Shown: positions 22,396 to 34,268, numbered from the stretch's first letter. The stretch: 64,000 bases of DNA from Przewalskia tangutica (GCA_029844215.1 CM056732.1:21995501-22059500); one strand, 5' to 3'. Notes: generated by a model from the letters alone, not told the origin. Program-made: numbers and translations.

Positions 22396-23269
22396 GTTGT
22401 CTTCCTTCTTTTTTGGGTCATTTAAGTTTCAGATTCATTGCGGAAGAGGTTTGTTTTTTAGAGCAACGTTGGGAAATGTAAATAATTTTCATTCCTTTCG
22501 GAGATAAAATTCCAGCATTCTTAGAATCCCTGTTTTGGTGGTGTAGTGACGTTAATTGAGGAAAGAAAAGAGAAAAAAGAAGATATTACAGCATACTTCC
22601 TAATTTAGTAGTATTGTAGGTTTTGAATTTAATTTTTTAAATTAAATGCTATATTTGTTTATGAAGTTTTTTTTTACAAGTTGTGTTGTTTACGTATATA
22701 TACTTGGTACGAAGTATTAAACCGTTTTTAGCCTTGATCCAATTAGGAATTCCTTTTTAAAGTAGGAAGGGATTCAGATCACTTTGAAATATGAGTTCAT
22801 GTTTTGTATTTGGGCTCTGGCCCATTTCTGAAAGAGTTGAATTTAGTATACTTTTCTTTTGGAAAAAGGGTCAAAAATACCTCCCTAATTTGATTAATTA
22901 ATTATTTTTATCCTCAGTTATAAATTAAGGTCAAATATATCATTTTCGTTATTAAAGTATCCAAAAATACCCTATAGAGGTAAACTCCAAATCAATCCAA
23001 ATAACCCGCTCCCATTTTTTAACCCGACCTGTCCCACCTCCTAAAATAACCCATTCTTCCTTATCTCATAATTTCTGCGCCACATCTTTCCCTGATGAAA
23101 CAACACAAGCTACTCCAGCTAATTCCATCACAGACCAACCACTACTCTCATTCCCGGCTGGGTTAAAGTACAGCTGAGTTATCTTTTGCTAATTGACTGC
23201 GGTTGATATTCTCCTTTAGTTTGTGTGGTGAAGCTTCTCTGTATATGAGCGAACATACACATTAAAATT
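22396..23269. other. Spacer between Copia-A and Copia-B
   Basis: 874 bp of AT-rich DNA with no protein-like frame. 22860-23060 contains a dispersed-repeat-like stretch (GGGTCAAAAATACCTCCCTA and CAAAAATACCC). 22981-23065 is repeated in inverted orientation at 44238-44320 on the other side of Copia-B. Confidence 0.6.
22981..23065 (+). repeat. Left arm of an inverted repeat flanking Copia-B
   Basis: The reverse complement (GGTTATTTTAGGAGGTGGG, then TCGGGTTAAAAAATG) matches 44238-44320 over about 82 bp with roughly a dozen differences by eye. With Copia-B removed, the arms would be about 0.5 kb apart. Confidence 0.7.
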
Positions 23270-23475
23270 GATAGAAATAATCTCTTGATTATTTCATTAA
23301 TGAAAAAAAATATATATATATAATTTATAATTTCTATAATAGGAAAATTGTATTACTATTCTAATCTCAAAACCTTATTCTAATAGTACAAGACTCCTAT
23401 AATTATGATAAGTGTACAATACAATTAGTTACACTAAATATGGAAGAATTCGGCTATACTCAAACTACCCTAAAC

Positions 23476-23532
<57 letters not shown>

Positions 23533-23624
23533 ATATATATATATGTACAATTTAGTCCTAACTGAGACCTAATTTACATAGGATATATACGCGTATATCG
23601 TGTATATTCTATGTATATTTAACA
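23270..23624 (-). repeat. Copia-B 3' LTR (355 bp)
   Basis: TGATAGAAATAATC to TATTTAACA. It is longer than the partner (319 bp) mainly because of the AT run at 23479-23528, where the partner has a short ATATACTATATATG. Confidence 0.92.
23479..23528. repeat. AT dinucleotide microsatellite in Copia-B 3' LTR
   Basis: A pure (AT)25 run, about 50 bp. It is absent as a run in the partner LTR, so it grew after insertion. Confidence 0.95.
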
Positions 23625-23724
23625 CACCCCGTAGTCGTATCAGACGGTCTTTGTACGCTGAGATTGCCTCTAAAATCTTCAAAAAAGGCCGAAGGAAGAC
23701 CATTTGTAAAGATGTCTGCAATTT
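23625..23724 (-). pseudogene. Copia-B 3' end of pol and polypurine region
   Basis: 100 bp of copia sequence between the 3' LTR and the LARD. By alignment with Copia-D 60775-60880 it encodes the last residues of Pol (the ...DIFTKG region on the minus strand, from plus CCATTTGTAAAGATGTCTGC). It resumes at 32913. Confidence 0.75.
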
Positions 23725-24417
23725 TGTCACGACCCGACTCGACGGACCGCGACTTGGCGCCCTAATTGGACACCATTACTGACATGTCATACATAATCCA
23801 TTTGATACCAAAATTAATAAAATTTCGGCAGCATAACGCTGCATCTACAACATATACCCGAATAGACGAGCCGGTCAGACTGTCTTTACATAAGGGGGTA
23901 CCTGCCTCCAGAGGAGTCACAACTAACCAACACAATATAATAAGCAAGTAACGCAAGTCGCCACCAACATAAGTGGAATATCCCAAAGAAATATGAAAGC
24001 ATGGCTAAACAAACACGTCTACACTCTCATAAATCAACCCACGATCGTCATGCACCTAGGAGTACAAAATGACATATGACGACAGACCCCGTCGTGCCCA
24101 AGATATACATAAGTCCAAATATAAGAGTGCATCAAAGTGGATCGCTCCGAACAAGGAGCTCTTTAGAAATGGTAGATGTCCTAAACCGGAGGGTCACCTA
24201 ACCGATCACTGTACTGCGGGCATGAACGCACTTCAAGAAAGGGGATCGATGCGAAATAATGTATCGAGTATGTAAAACATGAATTATCAGAAGGAGGGTC
24301 AGAATCGCCGTAAGATAACATGAGACATATATGAAAAATCAGAGATACCAATGCAACTGTACCATATGAAAAGAAAGTCATGCATGTCTAACAATCATCA
24401 TAATCAAGATCATCTCC

Positions 24418-24649
24418 ATATATATAACTACCCGGCCCATCCTGGGACTCGGTCCTCATGCTTTATACATATAACTACCCGGCCCATTCTGGGACTCGGT
24501 CCTCATAACAGACATATAACTACCCGCCCATTCTCGGGACTCGGCCTCATATCACAGTTACATATAACTACCCGGCCCATTCTGGGACTCGGTCCTCATA
24601 CTACGTACATATAACTACCCGGCCCATTCTGGGACTCGGTCCTCATAAC
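24418..24649. repeat. Tandem array, about 45-50 bp x 5, in LARD 3' LTR
   Basis: The unit contains CATATAACTACCCGGCCCAT and GGGACTCGGTCCTCAT. Five copies here, four in the 5' LTR (30545-30735). Confidence 0.88.
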
Positions 24650-25075
24650 ATACAATCACAACTTACACAAGTAGAATATCATGAGAAACCATATGCAATA
24701 CAAATCATCATCTGAGACTCCATGTAATAATCATGTGCATTTCAAATCATCATATAAGACTCAATGGAATAATCATATGCCTTTTTAAATTATCATATAA
24801 GACTGAATGGAATAATCATGTCTTTTTAAATCATCATATAAGACTGAATGAAATAAGTAAAATAAACTATCCTTTAGAAAATCAAGGCACGATCATATCA
24901 TGAATCATTTTAAAACATCTTTTGGAAAGTCAAAGCACTTATCATATCATATATCATTTTATTAAAACTAGACTTTGAAGGAATCACGTACGTCCGCCGT
25001 ACTTTCATTAAAATCATGCCAGAAGAAAGAAGGAAGATTTTCACAACATCATGCCAAAGAAGGAAAGGATAGTCT

Positions 25076-25085
25076 CACATACCTT
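25076..25085 (-). promoter_or_regulatory. Splice-donor-like motif in LARD 3' LTR
   Basis: On the minus strand it reads ATAAG/GTATGTGAG, a strong match to the plant 5' splice site. It is conserved at the same place in the 5' LTR (31161-31170), in Tekay-1 (1836-1846) and in both solo LTRs. Confidence 0.4.
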
Positions 25086-26815
25086 ATAGTCGAGCTAACC
25101 AACTCACTACTAGAATATGCCTCGTCTAATACTCCAACCTATAATAATAACATTAGGCCTGTCAACTCTATGATTCCTAACGCAAGTTAAATTGAATGAC
25201 GAATTCCTATTCTACAGAAATTTGGGCAGCACTTCCCCTGTTTATATGTACATCCACAAATTTCAAACCAAGCCAGCAATACCAACAGCAAGTCATAACT
25301 CAAATATATAACCACAAAAATCTCAGATATTCCAGTTATGTCATCATAACATATTTCTTCTCTTTTATTTTTAAGCGATATCACAACTACAACAAACCAG
25401 GTGATTACTACACCTATTTCTCATGTTAATTCAGTCCTTAGTCCATATTAGAACAATCTTAAAATAATCCATCAACTCTAATGACAACAACAATAACCAA
25501 GTTCTATATTTTGTAACATAACACCCTTTTTACACTTTACTTCATTTAAGACATGTATTAGTAATTACCATAACTTATATACATGTTCATAGTCAAATTC
25601 CCAACATTTAAACTTCACAAAATCAGCCCCTAACTTGACGCGATAATATCCAAAAATTTCAAGCAAGTCTTTGGCCAATATTTACAAAACCAATCATTTT
25701 CTTAATTCCTTAGAATCCAATCTTGTTCCAATAATTCTTTATGAACAATTATAACTTATATGTCGAGATTCTCTTCCAATATCAACATGTCAAGTAGCGA
25801 CGAATTTCACAACATAATAATCGAATACGACAATTCCAAAATTAGTAACATTAGTCCTAGTATCGGGTACAACATTCAAATTATTCACATGCAATGTCTA
25901 AATTCAAGGTTTCTTCCTAACACAAGTCCATTACTTCAACTACAACAATATGCAACTTCAATTATAGCATAGATTGAAGAATTTTCATACCTTAATTAAA
26001 TCCCCAAACAAATTCCATTTTTAGTCACTGCTTCGTCAGTTGAACTGGTAACATCCATAACTCTCTACTCCGGTGTTCTATCGACGAGTGGTTTATTTAT
26101 TTGTAAACTAGACTCGACGAAATTCATTTTAGGTTTTTGAAACACCCAAAAACTCCTAATATGCTAGGAGATATGCCCTTCCAAATTTGACTAAAAATCT
26201 GCCCGTTTTTTTGCTGCCACTGTTTTTGCCGATTTTGCCCCCCATTTTCATACTTCTTCAAATCCAAATTGACATGCAACAATCTACAATGTTAACCCAT
26301 CATTTCTACATGTTTTTCTTCCAAAAACTGTCTTAAAAATTTGGAAAATTGGAGCCTCAATTTCGGTACAGCTGGGCTGAATTTTCCCACTGTTTTTGGG
26401 TGTTGTTTTGACTCCTAATTTAGGTGAAGAATTCTAGTCTAAGAGGAGAAAATAAAGCTCAAATTTGACTATGGGGGAGGTGTATTTTCGGCTGTTAGTG
26501 TAGAAGAGAAGAAGATGAGAAGACAATGTTTTTCTTGAAATGAAATGGAAAGGTAAGGGTTCATAAATTTTAAGGGGCAATTTGAAAATCTAAAAATTAC
26601 ACTTACTATTTGGTCCCCAAAGTGTCCTCTTAATTTAAATCAATCCCCCAAGTAATAAATCTTAATCCCACTTCTATTAATCTTAACTCTCATTTTCTTT
26701 AATTCCCTTTGACACGCTCGTAGTATCAAAAAAATATTCCGGAATCACATCCTTAAGTATATTAATTTCCTTAATGACGTTCTTAATTATCGCCTTAAAT
26801 TTACGAGGTGTAACA

Positions 26816-26851
26816 TCCTTCCTCCCTTAGAAACATTCGTCCTCGAATGTT
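26816..26851 (-). other. LARD polypurine tract and adjoining hairpin
   Basis: Minus CTAAGGGAGGAAGGA abuts the 3' LTR. Beside it AACATTCG-TCCT-CGAATGTT (26832-26851) is a perfect 8-bp stem with a 4-nt loop. Tekay-1 has a decayed version at about 3460-3478. Confidence 0.75.
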
Positions 26852-26984
26852 CATAATAAGTCTTATGCTAGAAAAATTTCGGCAGAGTATCCTTTATAAC
26901 TATGCTGATACACCTATATTCAGCAAACCAACAGGTGCCACACAAGGGCACAATATAACACACATATACATTTCACCAATTATA

Positions 26985-27450
26985 AGTACTGCCTTTTAAA
27001 TCCCAAGTCAGTTACCTCACAGTTTTGCGTGTAAGCTCTAAAATCTTGAACTTCATTAATTGTGACTGATAACCTCCCATATTTTTCTAAATCTGTCACA
27101 ATAGTGTTAAAATCACCTCCTATTAACAATGAAGGTTGTATTGAATTATCCATATCCTAAAAGATTCCCACAATTTCAATATTTCCTCTAAGAATATTTG
27201 GCATACACTAAAGTAACTATCATCTCTTCTAAGTTCCCCTAATCTTCAGGCTAATGCTCAGTTGTTGTATATGATCTATCAAAACTTGTATTTCAAACAT
27301 GTGATCCACACATGCACATATCTTCCCTGAGCAGTTTGTCATAGAATGTTGCAACCCTGTTCTTCTCTTGTATATTTCAATCTTATTAGGTTCCTGAAAA
27401 AGGTTCTATCAATCCACAAAGCCAAAATGGTATTCGTTCTACATTATGTT
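26985..27450 (-). pseudogene. LINE endonuclease fragment 1 inside the LARD
   Basis: Read on the minus strand with several frame changes, the sequence gives GLIEPFS, KIEIYKRRTGLQ, NCSGKICACVDHMFE, DHIQQLSISLK, VTLVYAKYS, a Leu/Trp segment (LKLWESF), then LLIGGDFNTIVTDLEKYGRL and EVQDFRAYTQNCEVTDLGFK. These blocks are in the order of the exonuclease/endonuclease/phosphatase domain of plant L1-type LINEs, including the GGDFN active-site block. No long frame survives and RT is absent. It is probably a captured or inserted LINE remnant that now moves with the LARD. Confidence 0.7.
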
Positions 27451-28329
27451 GCTTCTCTATCTCTACTTGTTTTGTTGTTAACTTGTCTGTCCTTTGTCAT
27501 TTTTCTCCTTGCACCAGGTTGACCGTTAATCCCTGAGGCTGAACTCTCCTGCTATACTTTTTGTTCTCTTTCATTCAGTTCATCCCCATGTTTATGCTTC
27601 TCATCGCCTTCAGACATTACTACATCTTCTTTTCATTGACTATTTGTGCTATGAGTTTCCTGAATTACTGTCTTCCTTGTCTTTGCTCTTTATCTATTTT
27701 GTCTGTATCCCTTTTTGCATATACCACAGGTGTCACCAGATATCTACCTAAATCATGTAACTCTTTCACTCCTGAGTCCTTAAGTTTGTCATATTGATCA
27801 CCCCTTATATTATCTCTGTTGATTAATATTTAGAATAGACATATCCACTTCTACTGTAATATTCTGCTCCGCATTGGACATCATTATCCTATCTTTCTTT
27901 AATATTACTGTGTTACTATTATTAGAGTTGTTATCATTGGTACACATCTCCTGACTCTTGTCAACATCTCGCTCCTCCTTAACATCTGCTGATATAAAAA
28001 GTTTTTCCAATCTATTCTTTAGTAGCAAGAGTTGATTCTGATTCTTCCATCAATCATGGGTCCTTGATGAGTTGTTCTACTTCTATCACATTACCATTGT
28101 TATTTTCTTTATTCTATTTATTACCATATTCTTCCCCAGTATCTCTTTGTTCCTCCTTATTCTCATTATTACCCTGAATATCTATTATCACTTTGTTGAA
28201 TTCATCTATATCTTTGTACCTCTCTTATCTGTTCTCCACCCTTCTCATATCAAAGTATCCGAACTTGTACTGAATCTCTATGCCTCATTCCCACCTAATT
28301 ATTCCAAGAGAATGATCATATAGGCCTGG
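27451..28329 (-). other. LARD internal segment between the two LINE fragments
   Basis: Low-complexity, pyrimidine-rich on the plus strand. The minus frame 28028-27810 (72 residues, Asp/Asn/Lys-rich) could be the linker that precedes the endonuclease in plant LINE ORF2, but it has no diagnostic motif. Plus-strand frames 27561-27797 and 28072-28323 are hydrophobic by-products of the base composition. Confidence 0.4.
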
Positions 28330-28760
28330 TTTCATGAAATGCACTTTTAGAAGCACGTAGATTATCAACCCATACTTGATTAGTAAGTACTGCTATATAC
28401 TGCTTAAAATTCCTTATCTCCGTCATAGCGACATGACACTTCACTCTTTCATTTCTCCTGAATACCCAGTGGAAATCACTCATTATTGCCTATGGACCTT
28501 GTACCTGACCACGTAACCTTCTAATATCCATCCACAATTCCCTTTTAAGAGCCTCATAATTGAATGCACGCACCAAGGTCATATGTAAACTTTTCTTTGT
28601 ACCCCTAAGTGTTACCCCGCAGTGTATCAATATTCTGTACAGTTTAGTATCTACCTCATCGAGATGAGGCTTCCAAGAGACCAAATAACACCATCTTAGC
28701 ATTCTGCGTGAACCAATGCATTGAAACTGTGCATGAATGCATACCTTGGTTATCAATCCT
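28330..28760 (-). pseudogene. LINE endonuclease fragment 2 inside the LARD
   Basis: The minus frame from 28756, read on past its stop, gives MTLVRAFNYEALKRELWMDI, GPQAIMSDFHWVFRRNERV and MTEIRNFKQYIAVL. These resemble the plant LINE blocks with VYA, ELW, GPWAIIGDFN and EIRDF, with Ser and His replacing Gly and Asn of the GDFN block. It duplicates domain content of fragment 1 without being its direct continuation, so two LINE-derived pieces seem to be present. Confidence 0.6.
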
Positions 28761-29844
28761 TCAAATAACTTCTTAACTGAAAATATGAATTCCAGAGGTT
28801 ACGATATTTAAAATGCTTGACACAACTACACACTAATGGGATGTTTATCATTCCCAAGTTCTAAGTCATTTGTGAAACAAACTCAAATAATCCCTATGTC
28901 TACTTTCCAGAATTCGGTCCAACATAACAAAGCACTTTCATTCATTTATATCAATCTTATTATTCAAGAAGTAATAGCCCCTTCTTATCCTTACATGGGA
29001 ACAATGTTCTTTTACAATTTTCTACCTGCACATAGTTCAGCAACATGGTATACCATAAAATCGTCTCAGATTCTAACAATTAGAGCTCAACATTAAATTA
29101 GAGGTATGAAGGAGAAAATAATAGGTAAGCTTCATTTTCTATCTTTGAAAGGAAAAGTTCAATCTCTGTAACTATAGAGCAGATAACGTAGCATAACGGG
29201 GTATCATTTCGTAAGATAGAGACTACTGCAATTCATCTCACAAGTCGACACTTCATTCATGGTCTGAAAGGGATCTCTTCACTACTCGTAATTATAAACA
29301 ACTTCATTTCTTTTAACACTTGTTCACTCATTTCTTACTTGTCGTACTTTCCATAATTCCAACATATTCTAGTATACATACGTAATCTTGGACATTGATC
29401 CTGGTTCTAATCCCTGATGATATCATCCCTTAAGTGATGAATGGTTAACTTATTTGGTACGTAAAAGATTATGAAGAGTTACATTACCTGACGTTGACCT
29501 AGTATCTCCAGACCTGGTCCTCATACTTCTATTCAAATCCTTTCACTTCCCTTATGGCTTGATGCACTTAGTCAAGTACGCAAAATTCTGATTTTCCCTT
29601 CCGGGCCACTGTCGCCTTCTTTTGGAGCATAGCTGCAACCACATTAATTATAAGGAAGAGGGGGGGAGATTATCCTAATAACATAGCTCTATTGCACGAT
29701 CTACGAGATGAAAGAGTAGAAACCAATCCTAAATGCCCGGCAGCCTCCTGTGTATAAGTATGGTGCACAACATACCCATACACAAGACTCTACTAGACAC
29801 GATCTGTAGACATTCCGAGGACTAACTGCTCTGATACCATTTTT
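28761..29844 (-). other. LARD leader side: unidentified segment, then Tekay-like 5' leader and PBS
   Basis: 28761-29679 has no convincing coding similarity. 29680-29844 matches the Tekay-1 leader (8395-8560), including GGTGCACAACA, AAGACTCTACTAGACAC and the PBS. On the minus strand TGGTATCAGAGCAG (around 29827-29840) is a perfect tRNA-Met type PBS. Confidence 0.8.
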
Positions 29845-32800
29845 TGTCACGACTCGACCCGACTGGCCGCGACTTGGCGCCCTAATTGGACACCATTACT
29901 GACCTGTCATACTTAATCCATTTGATACCAAGATTAATAAAATTTTGGCAGCATAACACTGCATCTACAACATATACCCGAATAGACGAGCCGGTCAGAC
30001 TGTCTTTACATAAGGGGGTACCTGCCTCCAGAGGAGTCACAACTAACCAACACAATATAATAAGCAAGCCCACAAGGCTGCCACCAATATAAGGGAATAT
30101 CCCAAACAGAAATACGAAAGCATGGCTAAACAAACACGTCTACACTCCTCATAAATCAACCCACGACTGTCTGCACCTCAGAGTACAAAATGACATATGA
30201 CGGACAGACCCGCCGTGCCCAAGATATACATAAGTCCGAAATATAAGAGTCTGCAAAGTGGATCGCTCCTAACAAGGGAGCTCTTTAGCAGCTGGTAGAT
30301 GTCCTAAACTGGAGGGTCACCTAACCGATCACCTGTACATGCGGGCATGAACGCAGGCCCCCGAAGAAAGGGGGGTCAGTACGAAATAATGTACTGAGTA
30401 TGTAAAACATGAATTACTGTAAGGAGGGTTGTAACTGACCAGAAGATAACATGAGACATATATGAAAAATCAGAGATACCAATGCAACTGTACCATATGA
30501 AAAGAAAGTCATGCATGTCTAACAATCATCATAATCAAGATCATCTCCATATATATAACTACCCGGCCCATTCTGGGACTCGGTCCTCATGCTTTATACA
30601 TATAACTACCCGGCCCATTCTGGGATTCGGTCCTCATACTGCGTACATATAACTACCCGACTCATTCTGGGACTCGGTCCTCATACTGCGTACATATAAC
30701 TACCCGACCCATTCTGGAACTCGGTCCTCATAACATACAATCACAACTTACACAAGTAGAATATCATGAGAAACCATATGCAATACAAATCATCATCTGA
30801 GACTCCATGTAATAATCATGTGCATTTCAAATCATCATATAAGACTCAATGGAATAATCATATGCCTTTTTAAATCATCATATAAGACTGAATGGAATAA
30901 TCATGTCTTTTTAAATCATCATATAAGACTGAATGAAATAAGTAAAATAAACTATCCTTTAGAAAATCAAGGCACGATCATATCATGAATCATTTTAAAA
31001 CATCTTTTGGAAAGTCAAAGCACTTATCATATCATATATCATTTTATTAAAACTAGACTTTGAAGGAATCACGTATGTCCGCCGTACTTTCATTAAAATC
31101 ATGCCAGAAGAAAGAAGGAAGATTTTCACAACATCATGCCAAAGAAGGAAAGGATAGTCTCACATACCTTATAGTCGAGCTAACCAACTCACTACTAGAA
31201 TATGCCTCGTCTAATACTCCAACCTATAATAATAACATTAGGCCTGTCAACTCTATGATTCCTAACGCAAGTTAAATTGAATGACGACTTCCTATTCTAC
31301 GTAAATTTGGGCAAAGACTTCCCCTGTTTATATGTACATCCACAAATTTCAAACCAAGCCAGCAATACCAACAGCAAGTCATAACTCAAATAAATAACCA
31401 CAAAAATCTCAGATATTCCAGTTATGTCATCATAACGTATTCCTTCTCTTTTATTTTTAAGCGATATCACAACTACAACAAACCAGGTGATTACTACACC
31501 TATTTCTCATGTTAATTCAGTTCTTAGTCCATATTAGAACAATCTTAAAATAATCCATCAACTCTAATGACAACAACAATAACCAAGTTCTATAATTTGT
31601 AACATAACACCCTTTTTACACTTTACTTCATTTAAGACATGTATTAGTAATTACCATAACTTATATACATGTTCATAGTCAAATTCCCAACATTTAAACT
31701 TCACAAAATCAGCCCCTAACTTGACGCGATAATATCCAAAAATTTCAAGCAAGTCTTTGGCCAATATTTACAAAACCAATCATTTTCTTAATTCCTTAGA
31801 ATCCAATCTTGTTCCAATAATTCTTTATGAACAATTATAACTTATATGTCGAGATTCTCTTCCAATATCAACATGTCAAGTAGCGACGAATTTCACAACA
31901 TAATAATCGAATACGACAATTCCAAAATTAGTAACATTAGTCCTAGTATCGGGTACAACATTCAAATTATTCACATGCAATGTCTAAATTCAAGGTTTCT
32001 TCCTAACACAAGTCCATTACTTCAACTACAACAATATGCAACTTCAATTATAGCATAGATTGAAGAATTTTCATACCTTAATTAAATCCCCAAAACAGTC
32101 CCGATTTTTAGTCACTGCTTCGTCAGTTGAACTTGTAACATCCATAACTCTCTACTCCGGTGTTCTATCGACGAGTGGTTTATTTATTTGTAAACTAGAC
32201 TCTACGAACTTCATTTTAGGCTTTTGAAACACCCAAAAACTCCTAATATGCTAGGAGATATGCCCTTCCAAAGTTGACTAAAAATCTGCCCCAGAAATCC
32301 CGTTTTTTTTTTGCCACTGTTTTTGCTGATTTTGCCCCCCATTTTCATACTTCTTCAAATCCAAATTGACATGCAACAATCTACAATGTTAACCCATCAT
32401 TTCTACATGTTTCCCTTCCAAAAACTGTCTTAAAAATTTGGAAAATTGGAGCCTCAATTTCGGTACAGCTGGGCTGAATTTTCCCACTGTTTTTGGGTGT
32501 TGTTTTGACTCCTAATTTAGGTGAAGAATTCTAGTCTAAGAGGAGAAAATAAAGCTCAAATTTGACTATGGGGGAGGTGTATTTTCGGCTGTTAGTGTAG
32601 AAGAGAAGAAGATGAGAAGACAATGTTTTTCTTGAAATGAAATGGAAAGGTAAGGGTTCATAAGTTTTAAGGGGCAATTTGAAAATCTAAAAATTACACT
32701 TACTATTTGGTCCCCAAAGTGTCCTCTTAATTTAAATCAATCCCCCAAGTAATAAATCTTAATCCCACTTCTCTTAATCTTAACTCTCATTTCCTTTAAT

Positions 32801-32912
32801 TCCCTTTGACACGCTCGTAGTATCAAAAAAATATTTCGGAATCACATCCTTAAGTATATTAATTTCCTTAATGACGTTCTTAATTATCGCCTTAAATTTA
32901 CGAGGTGTAACA
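29845..32912 (-). repeat. LARD 5' LTR (3068 bp)
   Basis: TGTCACGACT to GTGTAACA. It carries a four-unit array at 30545-30735 and a splice-donor-like motif at 31161-31170. Alignment with 23725-26815 is close to identical outside the patch around 30060-30450 and the array copy number. Confidence 0.93.
30545..30735. repeat. Tandem array, about 48 bp x 4, in LARD 5' LTR
   Basis: The same unit as at 24418-24649, one copy fewer. The last units carry ACCCGACTCATT and ACCCGACCCATT variants, so the units are being reshuffled between the LTRs. Confidence 0.88.
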
Positions 32913-33450
32913 AATTTGATACCTGGAAGGAACATGACAGACGCGTACTTGTCCACAAACTACCTTTTCACGAACAAAGTGAATGTCCATCTAGATATGT
33001 TTAGTGCGCTGGTGCTGAACCGGATTTCCAGAAAGGTAAATTACACTAACATTATCACAATAAACCAACGTAGCTTTCTCAATAGGACAATGAAGCTCTA
33101 AAAAAAGATTACGTAACCAACAGGACTTAGAGATCATATTGGCTACCCCTCAATACTTGGCCTCTACACTAGAGCGTGATAAAGTCGACTGACGCTTGGC
33201 AGACCAAGAGACCAAGTTATCTCTAAGAAACATACAATAACCAGACGTAGAACGTCTGGTGTCTGGATACCACCCCAATCAGCATATGTATACGAGACAA
33301 GTGTAGACGTCGACGAATGATATAAATGCGTTCATGTGCTCAACCATGAGATCATGCATAAACAAACACACATGTTGTACGACATACGTAATATATGGTC
33401 TCGTGAATGTAAGATATTGAAGGGCCCCTGCAAGACTGTGATATCAGGTC
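32913..33450 (-). pseudogene. Copia-B RNase H
   Basis: Minus-strand copia RNase H without a long frame. The DNA follows Copia-D 60870-61440 (GCGCTGGTGCTGAACCGGAT, TTACACTAACATTATCACAA, ACTAGAGCGTGATA). The region encoding the TPDVRR-type block is readable around 33240-33280 with small deletions. The segment from 33300 leads into the end of RT. Confidence 0.75.
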
Positions 33451-34268
33451 ATATCCTCGTACTGGGAGCCAGCCACAACACCCAACTTGAGTTTAGTATC
33501 AACCGGAGTGGAAGTGGACTTACAAGATCACATCCCAGTCCTCTTAATAATCTCAGCTGCATACTTCCTCTGGGATAAGAACAAACTACCTGCATGACGA
33601 GTGACAACAATCCCTAAAAAGTAACTCAATGACCCCAAGTCTTTCATAGCAAACTCAGAACTGAGCATTGTCATGATAGACTGGCGTAATGCATCAGAAG
33701 ACGCGTTCAAGATAATATCATCCACATATAACAATATATAAGCCAAGGAAGAACCACAACGATATATGAACAATGAATTATCAGACATGCTGTGCGAGAA
33801 CCCAATAGTCGAAACAAAGTCTGCAAACCTCTTATATCAAGCCCGTAGAGACTGCTTAAGTCCATACACAGACTTTTTCAACAAACAGACATGATGAGGA
33901 TATTTGCGATCCCTAAACCCCAAGGGCTGATGCATATAGACTGTCTCCTTGAGATCACCATGTAAGAAAACATTCTTCACATATAACTGATGTATGGGCC
34001 ATGCTTTCAAAAAAGCCAAGCTGAGCACAGTGCGGATGATAGCCAGCTTGACCACCGGACTAAATGTCTTACCACAGTCCACACCAATCTGCTGAGTCTT
34101 ACCATCACCTACAAGACGAGTCTTATGCCTCGCAAATGAACCGTCAAAATTGTCCTCATTAGTAAAAATCCACATAGATCGAATAATATTGACACCAGAT
34201 GGATGGGGAACCAACTCCCACATCTTATTATCAATAAGAACATTATATTCGTCGGTGCAATTTTCCAA
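33451..34268 (-). pseudogene. Copia-B reverse transcriptase
   Basis: Two frames. 34268-33837 carries MWELVPHPSGVNIIRSMWIF, TRLVGDGKTQQIGVDCGKTF, QLYVKNVFLHGDLKETVYMH and VCLLKKSVYGLKQ. 33788-33528 carries LLYVDDIILNASSDALRQSI and LGSLSYFLGIVVTRHAGSLF. The YVDD codons are at 33717-33728 and intact. A stop and frame change near 33790-33837 divide them. This is the best-preserved RT palm among the minus-strand copias. Confidence 0.88.

Larger units (their letters stand above)
23725..26815 (-). repeat. LARD 3' LTR (3091 bp)
   Basis: TGTCACGACC to GTGTAACA. It contains a five-unit array (24418-24649) and the splice-donor-like motif (25076-25085). Its small frames (24975-25190, 25760-25972) are nearly or wholly identical in the 5' LTR, which reflects LTR youth and not coding. 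The patch at about 23945-24310 is unusually different from the 5' LTR. Confidence 0.93.
23725..32912 (-). mobile_element. LARD: non-autonomous long-LTR element of the Tekay type carrying LINE endonuclease fragments
   Basis: The 9188-bp element is flanked by a perfect AATTT duplication (23720-23724 and 32913-32917). The LTRs are 3091 and 3068 bp and the internal region only 3029 bp, which fits the definition of a large retrotransposon derivative (LARD). There is no gag, protease, RT or integrase. The PBS (29825-29840 area) and the 160 bp of leader next to it (29680-29844) are closely similar to Tekay-1 8395-8560, and the PPT side (26816-26960) is similar to Tekay-1 3443-3590. So it is probably copied by Tekay proteins. 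LTR similarity is high outside one patch, suggesting a young insertion. Confidence 0.9.

Noticed and set aside
22396..22400. GTTGT after the Copia-A LTR being linked to the identical Athila-1 duplication
   Set aside because: The two sites are 3 kb apart and belong to different elements. A 5-base match is easily due to chance.
22243..22425. Small membrane-protein-like frame
   Set aside because: AT-rich LTR of Copia-A. Ile/Leu/Asn richness is compositional.
24351..24614. 87-residue repetitive frame
   Set aside because: Translation of the LARD LTR array. The copy number differs between LTRs and there is no start-proximal signal.
25760..25972. 70-residue frame identical at 31846-32058
   Set aside because: Identity reflects young LTRs of one element. 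It has no family, and the surrounding non-coding DNA is equally alike.
27561..28323. Hydrophobic plus-strand frames suggesting membrane proteins
   Set aside because: Pyrimidine-rich antisense of a LINE-derived segment. Many Leu/Ile/Phe codons arise from base composition.
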